DNA of 64,000 nt, from the NCBI RefSeq assembly GCF_024713945.1, contig NC_134686.1, forward strand, positions 2,070,001 to 2,134,000. The letters are read 5' to 3'. Below, piece by piece: positions 39,200-54,039 of this stretch. The stretch is from Dermatophagoides farinae (lineage: Eukaryota > Arthropoda > Arachnida > Sarcoptiformes > Pyroglyphidae). The notes beneath the pieces are model-generated. The model saw only the letters and a program-made list of their open reading frames with translations. It did not search any database and was not told the DNA's origin. The position numbers were made by a program, and so were the translations under genes. Within the stretch, counting starts at the first letter, position 1. Each line of letters starts with the position of its first letter.

Positions 39200-40882
39200 A
39201 TGGAAAGAAAAAAACATTCATCATCAAACCAAAGACGGCAACAAAAACATCATGAAAGAATACAGAATTCATTTGATAATGAAGAATCCGATGAACAATC
39301 CACATCGATACGAAATGTACAGCAACCTAATCTACAAGGAGATTATCTGAATATTGCAATATTATTATTTTTATATCTACTACAAGGCATTCCAATAGGT
39401 CTGATCTCCGGTGTACCGTTACTTCTATTAAATCATGGTATCGGTTATTCACAACAGGCAATATTTAGTTTCGCAATATGGCCATTTAGTTGTAAATTAT
39501 TATGGGCACCAATCGTTGATTCCGTTTATTCATCTCGTTTTGGACGTCGTAAATCATGGATGATACCGGCTCAATACTTAATCGGTGCCTTTATGATAAT
39601 CATTTCATATTGTCTAGATTCAATGATCAATGCAATCGATGGACCAAACATTTATCTATTGACCGCAATGTTTTTAATATTGAATTTCCTTGCAGCAACT
39701 CAAGATATTGCTGTTGATGGTTGGGCATTAACAATGTTAAAACCATGGAATGTTGGTTATGCTTCTACATGTAATACGGTTGGTCAGACAAGTGGATATT
39801 TCCTTGGTTATGTAGTGTTTTTGATTCTGGAATCACCACGTTTTGCGAATTATTTTCGTGATGAACCACAGACTGAAGGTCTGGTCAGCCTGCATGGTTT
39901 CTTTTTCTTCTGGGGTATTGTTTTCATTGTTGCCACAACAATGGTAATGATATTCAAAAGAGAAAAACCATCTGTTCATGAAAATGGTGAAGAAAATATG
40001 TCCATCCGTCAAACGTATTCAAGATTGATTCAAATAATGAAACTCGGACCGGTACAGAATTTTGCTGCCGTATTGCTTACCTGTAAAATTGGTTTTGCCA
40101 TTACTGATGCAGCCACCGGACTGAAATTGAAAGAAGCTGGTCTACCAATGGATCATATTGCATTGATGGCCATTCCAATGTTACCATTACAAATGATACT
40201 GCCATGGATTATTGGCCGTTATACGAATGGACCACGACCATTGGATGTTTTTCTTCGTGCTTATCCATTCCGGTATTGTTAATTATTCTATTAATTGAAA
40301 TTTTTTCATTAATTAATTCATTATTTTTCTTTTAGTTTAATATTCTGTTTCATATTTGCCGGTCTTCTTTGGTGGACACGAACACTATACGATCGATATT
40401 CATATTTTCCACTTTATTATTATGTCGTTCTGATCATTCTTTATGCTCTACATCAAATTACCGTTTATAGTATGTATGTAGCTATAATGGCATTTCATGC
40501 AAAAATTTCCGATCCATCAATCGGTGGTACTTATATGACATTGTTGAATACTATAACCAATTTGGGTGGAAATTGGCCAACAACATTGGCATTATGGCTT
40601 ATTGATTATATTAGTTTATCATATTGTTCAATTGATGGATCAAAATGTACATTGACAACAACCAAAAACGATGAAAATGATTCCTGTATAGCTAATGGTG
40701 GTGGTGGTGGTGGTAAATGTACACTATGGTTAGATGGTTATTATATTGAAACATTTATATTTACAATCATCGGTATAATTTGGTATTTTTGGGGACGAAA
40801 ACAAATCAATCGTTTGCAAACAATTTCCACAAAACAATGGCTTTGTCCAAATACATTGTCACAACAACGACATAATAGTTGA
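39200..40882 (+). CDS. Slc33a1: Acetyl-CoA transporter of the ER (SLC33A1/AT-1)
   Basis: Two exons, 39200-40272 and 40336-40882; 539 residues to the first stop. The family is a major-facilitator-type protein that carries acetyl-CoA into the ER lumen for lysine acetylation of secretory proteins. The family motifs are LQGIPIGLISGVPLLL, WAPIVDS.. FGRRKSWM, ATQDIAVDGWALTML, CNTVGQTSGYFLGY, KIGFAITDAATGLKLKEAG and GGTYMTLLNTITNLGGNWP. About eleven hydrophobic segments can be read. An ATG at 39200 starts the conserved frame; the TTG upstream at 39188 is ignored. A glycine run (NGGGGGGK) lies in a lumenal/loop stretch before the last helix. The stop is TGA followed by CTA, and the same frame stays open for 43 more codons (see the separate entry). 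Confidence 0.95.
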
Positions 40883-41014
40883 CTACATTTAAGATTGAAA
40901 ACAAATGATTCGGATTCCGGTTCTGATGACGGCCTTTATGATGATACACCGAAAAAACATTATTTCATTACTAATCACTCTGGTCATTACACTGCTATTG
41001 TAGATTTTGTTTGA
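40880..41014 (+). other. Candidate stop-codon readthrough extension of SLC33A1
   Basis: The stop is TGA CTA, the best known readthrough context in animals. In the same frame 43 sense codons follow (40883-41011) before a second TGA at 41012-41014. The extension reads as ordinary protein: a charged DSDSGSDDGLYDDTPKKH stretch, then HYFITNHSG and a hydrophobic end TAIVDFV. It is not a repeat and uses the same codons as the body of the gene. A 3' UTR of this AT content would normally hit a stop sooner, but chance is not excluded. Confidence 0.45.
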
Positions 41015-41093
41015 AACATAAAAAAAAATTTATTTAGGATATCATTATCAATTTATATTAAATATACCAAATGAATGAATGAAAAACAAATTC

Positions 41094-41099
41094 AATAAA
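41094..41099 (+). terminator. SLC33A1 poly-A signal
   Basis: AATAAA 212 bp after the first stop and 80 bp after the second, followed by an A-rich tract. The second stop and this signal together make a compact 3' UTR. Confidence 0.5.
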
Positions 41100-44000
41100 C
41101 AAAAAAAAATGAAAAATCGTTTTCGAAAAAAATTTATATATTACGAAAACAAAAAAAAAACAGATGTCACCACTTGTTTGGTGATTATATTATTATAACA
41201 TACAGCACCATCTATAGATGACAATTCAAACTATTGAAAAAAAATTGTTCGATTTTCATGTTCATCATCATAATGTTCATTGTTTTATTTGATGTTATAT
41301 TAAATGTCTGCGTTTATTTGATGGCGAAAAAAATGGTCATAAAATAAAATGAAAATAAAAAATAAAAAAGAAAAATTTTCATCGATTATCGACAAACGTT
41401 CATCATCATCATCATCATCACCGTGAAGAGCGTGCATCATTAATCGTCGTAAAAAATAAAAATAAAAAAAAATCAAACAACACAACCACGGGAATAAGTT
41501 ATTAATTGTATACGAATATATAATTTTTATGATCAAAGAAAAAATTCGTTCACCCTTGTGTTTTGTGACGAGTTAATAAAAGTATCAAATTGGCGACGGA
41601 TTCGAAATTATTATCATTATGGTATGTGTGTGCTAATATTCATCCTCATTTGATGATTAAAATCAACATCAGCAGCAGCAACTCTAACAATTTTTTTTCA
41701 AAATAAATAAACAAAACTTTGGCAATGAAAATCTCAATTGAAGAAAAAAAAATTGCGTGGGTTTTTTTTCTTTATAGACAGCAGCAGCAGCAAACAATAA
41801 TAAAAAAAAACATTCGTCGACAACGATGTTATAACTCTTTTTTCTGTTTTTGTTTTCAAAATTTATGACCAAATCAATTACGTGGCCCAAATGATAATGA
41901 TGTGCTAAACACGTGTTTATTTTTCATACAAGTTGGCCAAAGCTGATCATCTTCGATGACAATGACACATGAACAAATTGTTTGATAATCAATGGATTTA
42001 GCAGCATCATTTAAAAAGTGAAATCAATTGTGGACATTCGTCGTCATCAAGGTGTGTTATATATACAAATGTCTGTTTACACAGAAAAAAAACCAATAAA
42101 ATTTTTTTTTATTTTTTTTAATTTAAATTGTAGAAAAATTTTTCATACTCACCATCATCATCAACAACAACAACAACAACAACAGAAACAGAAAAAAAGA
42201 TGAATAAAAAAAATTTCTGTTTTTTTGGTTACAAAGTACTACGGCTCCAATAATTTGGACGAAGACGTCTGCGAGACGACGACATGGACGACGCCAAAAT
42301 AGAAAATGATCATAAATTAAAAAAGAAAATGATCATCATCATCTTTCTAAGAAGAAAAAAAAAGTCTTTTTGGTCAAGATTAACAAAAAAAAAATGGTCG
42401 AACATTCGAAAGAAGATTCAATCTTGTTCTTTGTTGTCTAGTTCTAGCCAAATAAACATGACCCAGGGTGAAATCATCATGATGATGATGATATGAATTA
42501 TTCAATGTTGATGCTGATGATGATGATGTTGGGGAAAATTATGGCAAAAATTTCTCAACTGAAATACAATAATAATGATGATCACGAAGACTAGAAGAAA
42601 AGAGTTATTAGTCTCGTTTAGAATGTCGCGCCAAATGGAAAGAAAATAATCAAAGAAAAAAACTTCAATATTCCATCATGATGATCATCATGAGTTGAAA
42701 CATTCGATGGCCACATATATATAATAACACATTGTTTACAATTTTTGTTTTGGCCAATTTGAATAACAAATTTTTTTTTTGTATTCACAGATTTACATCA
42801 TCGATGTCATCATCATATCATCATCATATTATTATTATACATTTAATCTGAATCCAAAAAATTTTTCGGTATTGCATTTGCGTGTATTGATATCATTTTG
42901 TTGTTGTTGTTGTTGTTGTTGATCTACATTTTCATCAATTGGTCTGCGTTGGAAAAAGGAATTCAATGAATGGTGATATTGATTTTTATTTTCGGACCTA
43001 TAATTTGAATCATCATCAGCAACAACAACAACAACGGTATGGGTATCTTTAACGATCATCATCGTCATCGTTGAATAGAGAAAAGAAAAAAAAATTTTTT
43101 TTTTCTTTTCCAATGTGATCTTCTTGTTGGCGGTCAATTCAATTGATTTTCTGTTTTTTTTTATTTTTGAATTTCGATTTTGATCTTTGTCTCTCTCTCT
43201 CTCTTTCTATACACAAATGGTCTCTTGTGTTATGTTACCATTATCACTAATAACCACGACCGATCATAGAGAGAGAGAGAGTCTTTAAAAAGTTGACCAA
43301 TACCATTGATGATGATGATGATGATGATTGGCATCAAAAAAAAAACTATTATCATAATGTGGTTACCGAATTGTAAAGTCGATGAGTGTGAGAGAGAAAA
43401 CAGGCCACATTATCTCAATATAATGCATAAAAAAACATATTATCATCTTCAATTGTATGTGGTCAAAAGTCAAAGGTTCAATTCAATTTCATTCCATCAT
43501 CTTTGATTTTTGATATTTTTTTTTCTCGTTTGAACATTCGACACAAACAATATTCAGATGACAACAACAACAACAACAACGACGACAATACCATTGATGA
43601 AATAAATGTCAAAGAAAAAAGAAAAAGAACAAGTCATCTTTGGATGGTTGAAAATACAACATACATACATACACACAACAACACACTATACAATTGGTAA
43701 ACACATAAATTTGATTTTGTGTCAATTCTGTTTCTGTTTCCATTATTTCGTATTTTTTTTTTTGGTTCTGAATTTTCCATTATAATTTTGTGTTTGATTC
43801 AAACTCGATATCAATGCTTTTCGTGTGTGTTTCGTTGACCATGGACTGATGGCTGTTTTCTTCGTTCTGTTGTTGTTGTTGTTGTTGGTGACCAGATGAT
43901 GATGGGTCTGACCTTTTTTTTCGTGATACCAAACAAAACAAAAAAAAAACGTCTAAACTATATTTAAAGCTTGTAGGGAGAATGAAAAAAAAAGAACAGG

Positions 44001-45410
44001 ATATAGGAGGCATAAATTACACTAGTGAAAAAAAACAGTCAGACACACACACACGCATACAATAGGATCGATTGAAAAAAAATGTACACCAAAAAAAAAA
44101 CTTGGAAAAAAGAAATATTACAAACATTACGTGTTATTATTAATACAGTCAAATTCCTTATAGTTTGAACTAAATGTCAAATGTCATGTAAATGATGTTG
44201 AATGTTTGAGACAATGACATGATGATGATGATGATGATTGAGTTGAACAGTTTTCTGCTCTTGTTTTTCTCGATTTTTCTTAGATTAATTTACCAATTTG
44301 ATTGGTCATCTGAATACTGGCCTTTCGTTTTTTATTCACTCGATGTTCATTCAAAAAAAAAAAAATTCTTGTCTGTTTCAACTAAATTCATGTACTATTA
44401 ATATACTTTCAATTTTGTCTTCTTCTTCTTCTTTTTTTTCCACTTTCATTTGATTGACATTTATTATCATTATTATAAATACACGGATGAAATAAAATAA
44501 GAAAAAAAAATTCCAATGTTGTCAATGTGATTATCACTAGAGGCGCGCACACGCGTATTCAGAGTCAAGAGTGGTAAAAAAGAGAGAGAGAGAGACAAAA
44601 TTTGATGTCATATACCTATATATTATTGCCCATAAAAAAAAGAAGTGATGTTAAATTGAATGAATGAAATGAGAAACAAAAGAGAAAAAAAAAGAAAGTT
44701 ACCATGATGATGATGATGATGATGATAGCATCTGATATTATAAATTTAAACAGCAAAAAAAAATGTTTAAATGTTTTCTGATTCTTAAAAAATCGAACAT
44801 GATGATGATGATCGTAGCCATATGTTTGAATTTGTGTCATTTTCTTCTTTTTTTCAAATTTATTCCATTTGAATTTCGATTTTTGTATATACGAAAAACA
44901 AAAAAAAATATAATATAATCCATCTATCCATGCATTTGTGTTGTGATGGACGAATCCAATCGAATTCTCACAAATTAGTCGATTTCGAGAAATCGAAATT
45001 GGTTTTCACTACCAAACAAAAAAAAAAAAAAAAATTATCCACCCGATTTCATTTTGGTAATTTTTTTTTGTTTCGCTTTTGGAAATGAAGAAAATGATGG
45101 AAAAAAAATTGAAAATTGACAAGCAGATTTTTCTGTTGTTTGCACAAAAATCGATTTAGTAGCAATATATGTGTGTGTACGAGAGAACACGCCCGTTTTT
45201 CTTTGTTATCAAAAAAAATTTTTTTTTCTCGTCGTTCATAGTACATAAGAATGAGATAAAAACGAACTACAAACCATCATACCGAAAACCAGCTATATCG
45301 AAAAGAAACACACACACACACACACATAGAAAATGCGGTGTAATATGCGCACGTCAAAAAATGAATGAACAAATAAAAAAAAAATGGGCGTGCCCATTAC
45401 GTATGCTGGT

Positions 45411-45449
45411 TATAAGAGATCGTGGACAAAACACACCATGAAATCAGTC
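45411..45449 (+). promoter_or_regulatory. Possible TATA/initiator pair upstream of Ubx
   Basis: TATAAGAG at 45411-45418 is followed by ATCAGTC at 45443-45449, which fits the arthropod initiator TCAGTY with +1 at 45446. The spacing (T at -35) is a little long. A palindromic GGGCGTGCCC box lies about 20 bp upstream. This could be a Ubx promoter with a long leader. Confidence 0.2.
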
Positions 45450-46734
45450 GGATAACTCACACAGAAAAAAAAAAAAAATTTTACTTCCAGTTCAGTTTCT
45501 CATCATCATCATTCTTTCTACTTCTCATCATATTCTAAATGTATTTTCATTTCCTCCCTCTTTGCGCCCTTTTTCTATTTCTCTTCATTCTCTATCTCAC
45601 TTACACACACACAAAGAAAAAGGAAAGAGGGTGTGTATGAGATGTGTGTGTGGATAATAAATTTTTTTTTCATTTTTTCTTCAATAGTAGTAGTAGTAGT
45701 AGTCTAGTAGTATTAAGGATTGTGAGATAGAATCTTTTTCTTTCTATTTCTTATTCTTCTTCTTTTTGATTATGATTAAACCATGATGATGATGATGATG
45801 TTAATTTGAAAAATTGAAAGAAGAAGAAGTTTCAACACACACACACACACATATACACATAGAAATTGAAGAGTGGACTACACTCTCTAAAACTTTGAAC
45901 ATTTTGTTTCCTCTTTTTCTTTGTCTGTCTGTCTCTCTTTTTTGTGTGTGTATCCTGAATAAAATTCTTGGTTTTTTTTTTTTCGTTAACGAATTTTCCT
46001 TTTTTTTCGGTAATTTTTATACCAGTTTGTCTAAACGACAATGTTCACTAACATCCACTATTGGATGATTTACTTTCAAAAATTTAGTTTGTCAAATCAT
46101 CATTCGTGTTGTAGTGGAGACAGGACAGCAAAAATAACACACACACACACACACACAAACACACACGAAAATACACTGCATTGCAGGATGTAGATTTATG
46201 ATTTTCACCACCACCACCAACGCCACCACCACCACCATAGAAACTATCACAAAGACTACCACCACCACAACTATTGGTAACCACCACCACCACCACGAAA
46301 ATAAGATCAAGAAGAACATCATCATTGTAAAAATTTTGTTATATGTGGACTTGGCCAATAATCATCATCATCATCATTATTATTATTCACCATTCACCAT
46401 TCATTCATTCAAACAAAATTTAGCCGTGTTGTTTGAAGTAATAAGAAATGGAAAAAAATTTTTCTTTTTTTTTTACATTTGAAAACAAAACGATTTATTA
46501 AAATTGTCATCATCAATATATGAAAATGTAAGATGGTGATGGTCATAATTATAACCATTAGCCATTATCATCATCATCAAAAAAAAAAAAAATTATTTAA
46601 CAATTATCATTTACAATTATTGTTATGATTATCGTCATCGTCACCATCATCATATGGAAATATTGAATTAGAAAATGTTTTGTGTTATGAATGAATGAAT
46701 GATGAGAATTTATTTTGCCACCACAATCAATATC

Positions 46735-46762
46735 AATCGATTAATTGATTAATCAATCGATA
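46735..46762. promoter_or_regulatory. Homeodomain/Exd-type binding-site cluster near Ubx
   Basis: A short block about 870 bp before the Ubx start holds TGATTAAT (46746-46753), which fits the Exd-Hox composite consensus TGATTDAT. It is flanked by two ATCGAT and ATCAATCG copies in near-mirror arrangement. Confidence 0.3.
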
Positions 46763-47621
46763 ATAATAATAACGTGAAAACGTAAAAGAAAACAAGATGC
46801 AAACATGACCGATTATCGGTAATAATTCTGTCTGCCTGGATTAATGTTTGTTTCGTTTTATGGAAATTTTTTTTTCAGGTCATAAAAAATTTTTGTATTT
46901 TGTGCGTTGTTGTTGTCGTCGTCGTCAATTTTTTTTTATTGATTCTTTAAACCTCATCATCATCATCATCATCTAGTAACAATGATGGTCATCGTAACAA
47001 CCATCAAATGATCAACAACCATACTCTTGAAAAAGGTCATAAAAAAAAATTATTTCAATTTGATGACCTTAAATCGACCGACCATAACTTCATCATCATC
47101 ATCATAACATTTTGTGTGATTGTTTTTTTTCTGTTTTGTTTTTCATCCAACAACAACATTAACCGGAATAATATACAAAGAAGATGATGATAATGATCAC
47201 CAAAAAGATTACCATTTATGCAATTTACATTTTTTCATGTTTCATGGGCCTCAAATTCACATCATCATCATAATAATAATATAATCAAACGGCAATAATA
47301 ACCAAAATGACAACAAAGTATCCAAATCCATCTAAATAGATAAAGTGGACACGATTCTCATAATCATCGTCAATGTTGGCCCCTATTTTTTTATGGTGAA
47401 ATTTTTTTTTTTTTTTATTTTACGACTTTGAAACTTTGTTGGGCCCCACGTTCGTTATTGTTGTTTTGAGTGTTTCCTCTGTTTGTTTGTTTGTTTGTGT
47501 GTTTATGTGCGTGTTTGTGTGTGTGTGTGTGTGTTTGTGTGTGTGTGGATCATCATAATAAAAATTAGAACGAACTTTTATTTTTTTTTTGTTACATAAG
47601 AAAAACCAAAAAAACGAAAAA

Positions 47622-51204
<3,583 letters not shown>

Positions 51205-51586
51205 TCATCATCATCATCATCATTAATTAATATTAATTTTTAAATATTTCATCAACAAAACATGAACAACAACAACAACAACAACAAAAAACAACAACAA
51301 CTACAGAAAACAAGTGAATCGTAATCGAATCGAAAAAATTCAAGAATCATGAAACAATCAACAATGAATGATGAAGATAAAGGTAAAGATAAATTCTTTT
51401 ACCATGTTTTTACCATTCAATTTATCAATCAATTGATTTATGAAAACAAAAACAAATGTGATCGATCATTTAATGAGACAATGATGATTTAGCAGATTTT
51501 TCTTTGTTTTTTTCCCATTTCATCCATGCCCCCAAGGTTGACCATTAACTTAATTAGGAGGACAATATCAATTTTAGATATTTGAA

Positions 51587-51592
51587 AATAAA
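51587..51592 (+). terminator. First AATAAA downstream of Ubx
   Basis: AATAAA about 380 bp after the Ubx stop; it would give a short 3' UTR isoform. Confidence 0.35.
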
Positions 51593-51608
51593 TTAATAAT
51601 CAGATCAT

Positions 51609-51628
51609 ATGTATGTATGTATGTATGT
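51609..51628. repeat. (ATGT)5 microsatellite
   Basis: Uninterrupted ATGT tetranucleotide array in the likely Ubx 3' region. Confidence 0.9.
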
Positions 51629-52257
51629 GGTGAATGGTGAGTTGATTTATTGATTTCTGGGAAAAAATTTTTTTTTGAAATTTTGTTTAAAATTAAATGA
51701 AATTGAAGCGGACAAACGAAAAAAATTAAATTTTTATAGCATCATAAAACCATTTTTGCTACTGTCACTACTGTCATTTTCATTGCATTTTTTCTTTTCA
51801 TTTTCCCTTACCATATAATAATAATGATAATAATTTGTCGATGATAATGATCATGGCTCCCAGATCAGATCATTGAACATTGAATGATTTTACATATGAT
51901 ATGTGGCAGAATTTGAATCAATTCTTTACCACTAGAATATAGCGAGAATTAATTTGTGTGTGTGTGTGTGCGTTTTTTTCCATTTTCGTTTTCATATTAC
52001 AACACAGCACCATTTAACATTATTTAACCATGATGATGATTAATATGATCATTGATTCAAGGAATTGATTTAATTCAATCAACATCAATCGTCGTCGTCA
52101 TCATCATCAATTTATTCAATTTAGTTCATCTGTTGTTCAACAACAACAACAACCAATGTGATGATTTGATTCTTATTTTTTTTTCATTTTGTTTTTTTTT
52201 GTTTTGTTTTATGTTTTGATTCTTCAAGTTGATAAAATGATCATCATCTTTTTAATG

Positions 52258-52283
52258 CAAGTTGCCGCGTCGGCGGCAACTTG
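52258..52283 (+). promoter_or_regulatory. GC-rich perfect hairpin downstream of Ubx
   Basis: CAAGTTGCCGC (52258-52268) and GCGGCAACTTG (52273-52283) are exact inverted repeats around the four-base loop GTCG. Such a G/C-rich 11-bp stem is exceptional in this window. An AATAAA at 52295-52300 follows 12 bp later, so the element could sit at the 3' end of the long Ubx transcript. Confidence 0.6.
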
Positions 52284-52294
52284 TTTGTGTTCTT

Positions 52295-52300
52295 AATAAA
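52295..52300 (+). terminator. Second AATAAA downstream of Ubx
   Basis: AATAAA immediately after the GC-rich hairpin, about 1.1 kb after the Ubx stop, followed by an A-rich tract. It would define a longer 3' UTR isoform. Confidence 0.35.
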
Positions 52301-54008
52301 AAAAAAGAAAAAAATTGTCTCCATGAAATAAGTAAAATTAAAAACTTGAATACAAGAAACATCATCAATTTTTCTTTGCCATTCGTTAATCAAATTCGTT
52401 AGTGAAAAAAAAAATCATTGCAAATTGATGATGATCATGATGATGATGATGATGATGGTTTGGCGTCATATAGTCGTCGGAACAGGCTTGACAGACCAAT
52501 AATGATGATGATGATGATGATGGTAAAGTAAAGTAATAAAGAAAATTAGCCAACATTTCAAGCTAGAAGCTATAAAAAAAAACTTTTTTAAATGAAAATT
52601 GATGATAATCTAATTTTTGAAATAGAGAAAAAGAAGTAGATTGGAGAAAAATTGTTAAAAATTAGATCGATTGTCAAACAACAACAACAACGACAACAAC
52701 AACAACGACGACAACAACAACAACAATATTGTCGTCACGGTCTATGCATATATGTGATTCATTTGTTCATTTTTTTTTGTGATGAATTGATGATTTCCAT
52801 ATTCATTTTTTTTATCGATAAACACAATTCATTATTCAGATTTTCTTTATTTTCAAGCCAGACGGCCGTGAAAAAAAAGGTACACATTAGTAAACATTTT
52901 GACATGTAAATATACAGATACATCATCATGTTGATTTTGATGATGATGATCATGATCATATAGCAATAATTATAAATGGGTGCAAATGTGACATTGATGA
53001 TGATTGTAATTCATCAGCTGAATTATTCATTTATTCATCCATTTTTTTCTGATTGAATATGATATTTGAAATTCATAAAAATTAGCTAATAATTGAACAA
53101 ATGTCCACGATTAGGCCATCGATGTCTCTATTTCTAATGTTGTTGATGTTTACCATCATACTCGAATGATAAATGTGTATATGTGTGTGTGTGTGTGTGT
53201 TATCAGTGGTTTTTTTTCTCCTGAATCATTCTAATCATCAATCAATCAATCATATCATATCATATCATGTATCAATTAATTAATTGAATGCCAAAAAAAC
53301 TGACAAACAAAACAAAATAAAATCCATCGTAATTGATTGATTGATCGATTGATTCAATTTTTTGAAATTTTTCATTCTCTTTTTTATCATCTGATTTTTT
53401 TTTTGTTTTCATTATATATGAAAAGAGTTGAGAAAAGAAAATGTCTGTTACCTTGAAAACAAGTGAATGGAAATCAATGCATTTTCGATGACAAGAAATT
53501 AAATTGGATGGTTTTTTTTCTTGTGCTGAAAAAAACCGGTAGCAGCAGCAGCAATGAAAACAATCGCATTTTGTTTTTATCCTGTGAAAAAAAAACTTCA
53601 ATCAGGAAAAAAAAGATGTTTTTTTTTCTAGCTGCAGCTATTTTTTTTCCAGTTGAATCCAAGTAATACCAGTAGATTGTTGAATGCAATATAGATAAAT
53701 AGTTATGTCATAATAATCATAATGATGATAATGGTGGCGACGGCGCCATCAATGATTCAAATTAATAGTGATGGCGATGGTGGTGGTGGTGGTGGTTAAT
53801 GGATGATGATCACTTTTTTTTTATTTGTAATTAAATTAAAAACTCCAGACCATATCGATCATTTTGTTGTTGTTGTTGTTGTTGTCTTGTTTGTGATTGA
53901 TTTGTAAGATTCAAAACACCATCATCATCATCATCATTGTTTTTCATCCAATTCTTGACATGGATAAACGAGAGAAAAAAAAGCATAAAATTTGTTTATT
54001 ATGCCAAT

Positions 54009-54039
<31 letters not shown>

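Larger units (their letters stand above)
41015..47621. other. 6.6 kb non-coding region upstream of Ubx
   Basis: I find no supportable gene between the SLC33A1 extension and the Ubx start. It contains GAGA tracts (43191-43204 as CT, 43268-43281, 44581-44595), many GAT/ATC and GTT/AAC runs, CA/GT repeats, a G/C patch GAGGCGCGCACACGCG near 44542, a possible TATA/initiator pair at 45411-45449 and a homeodomain-type site cluster at 46735-46762. Open frames here are low-complexity. It is the natural place for Ubx regulatory DNA and its 5' UTR. Confidence 0.6.

Noticed and set aside
42284-42496. 70-codon basic open frame upstream of Ubx
   Set aside because: Lysine/isoleucine/serine-rich, ends in an ATG repeat, no similarity; treated as non-coding.
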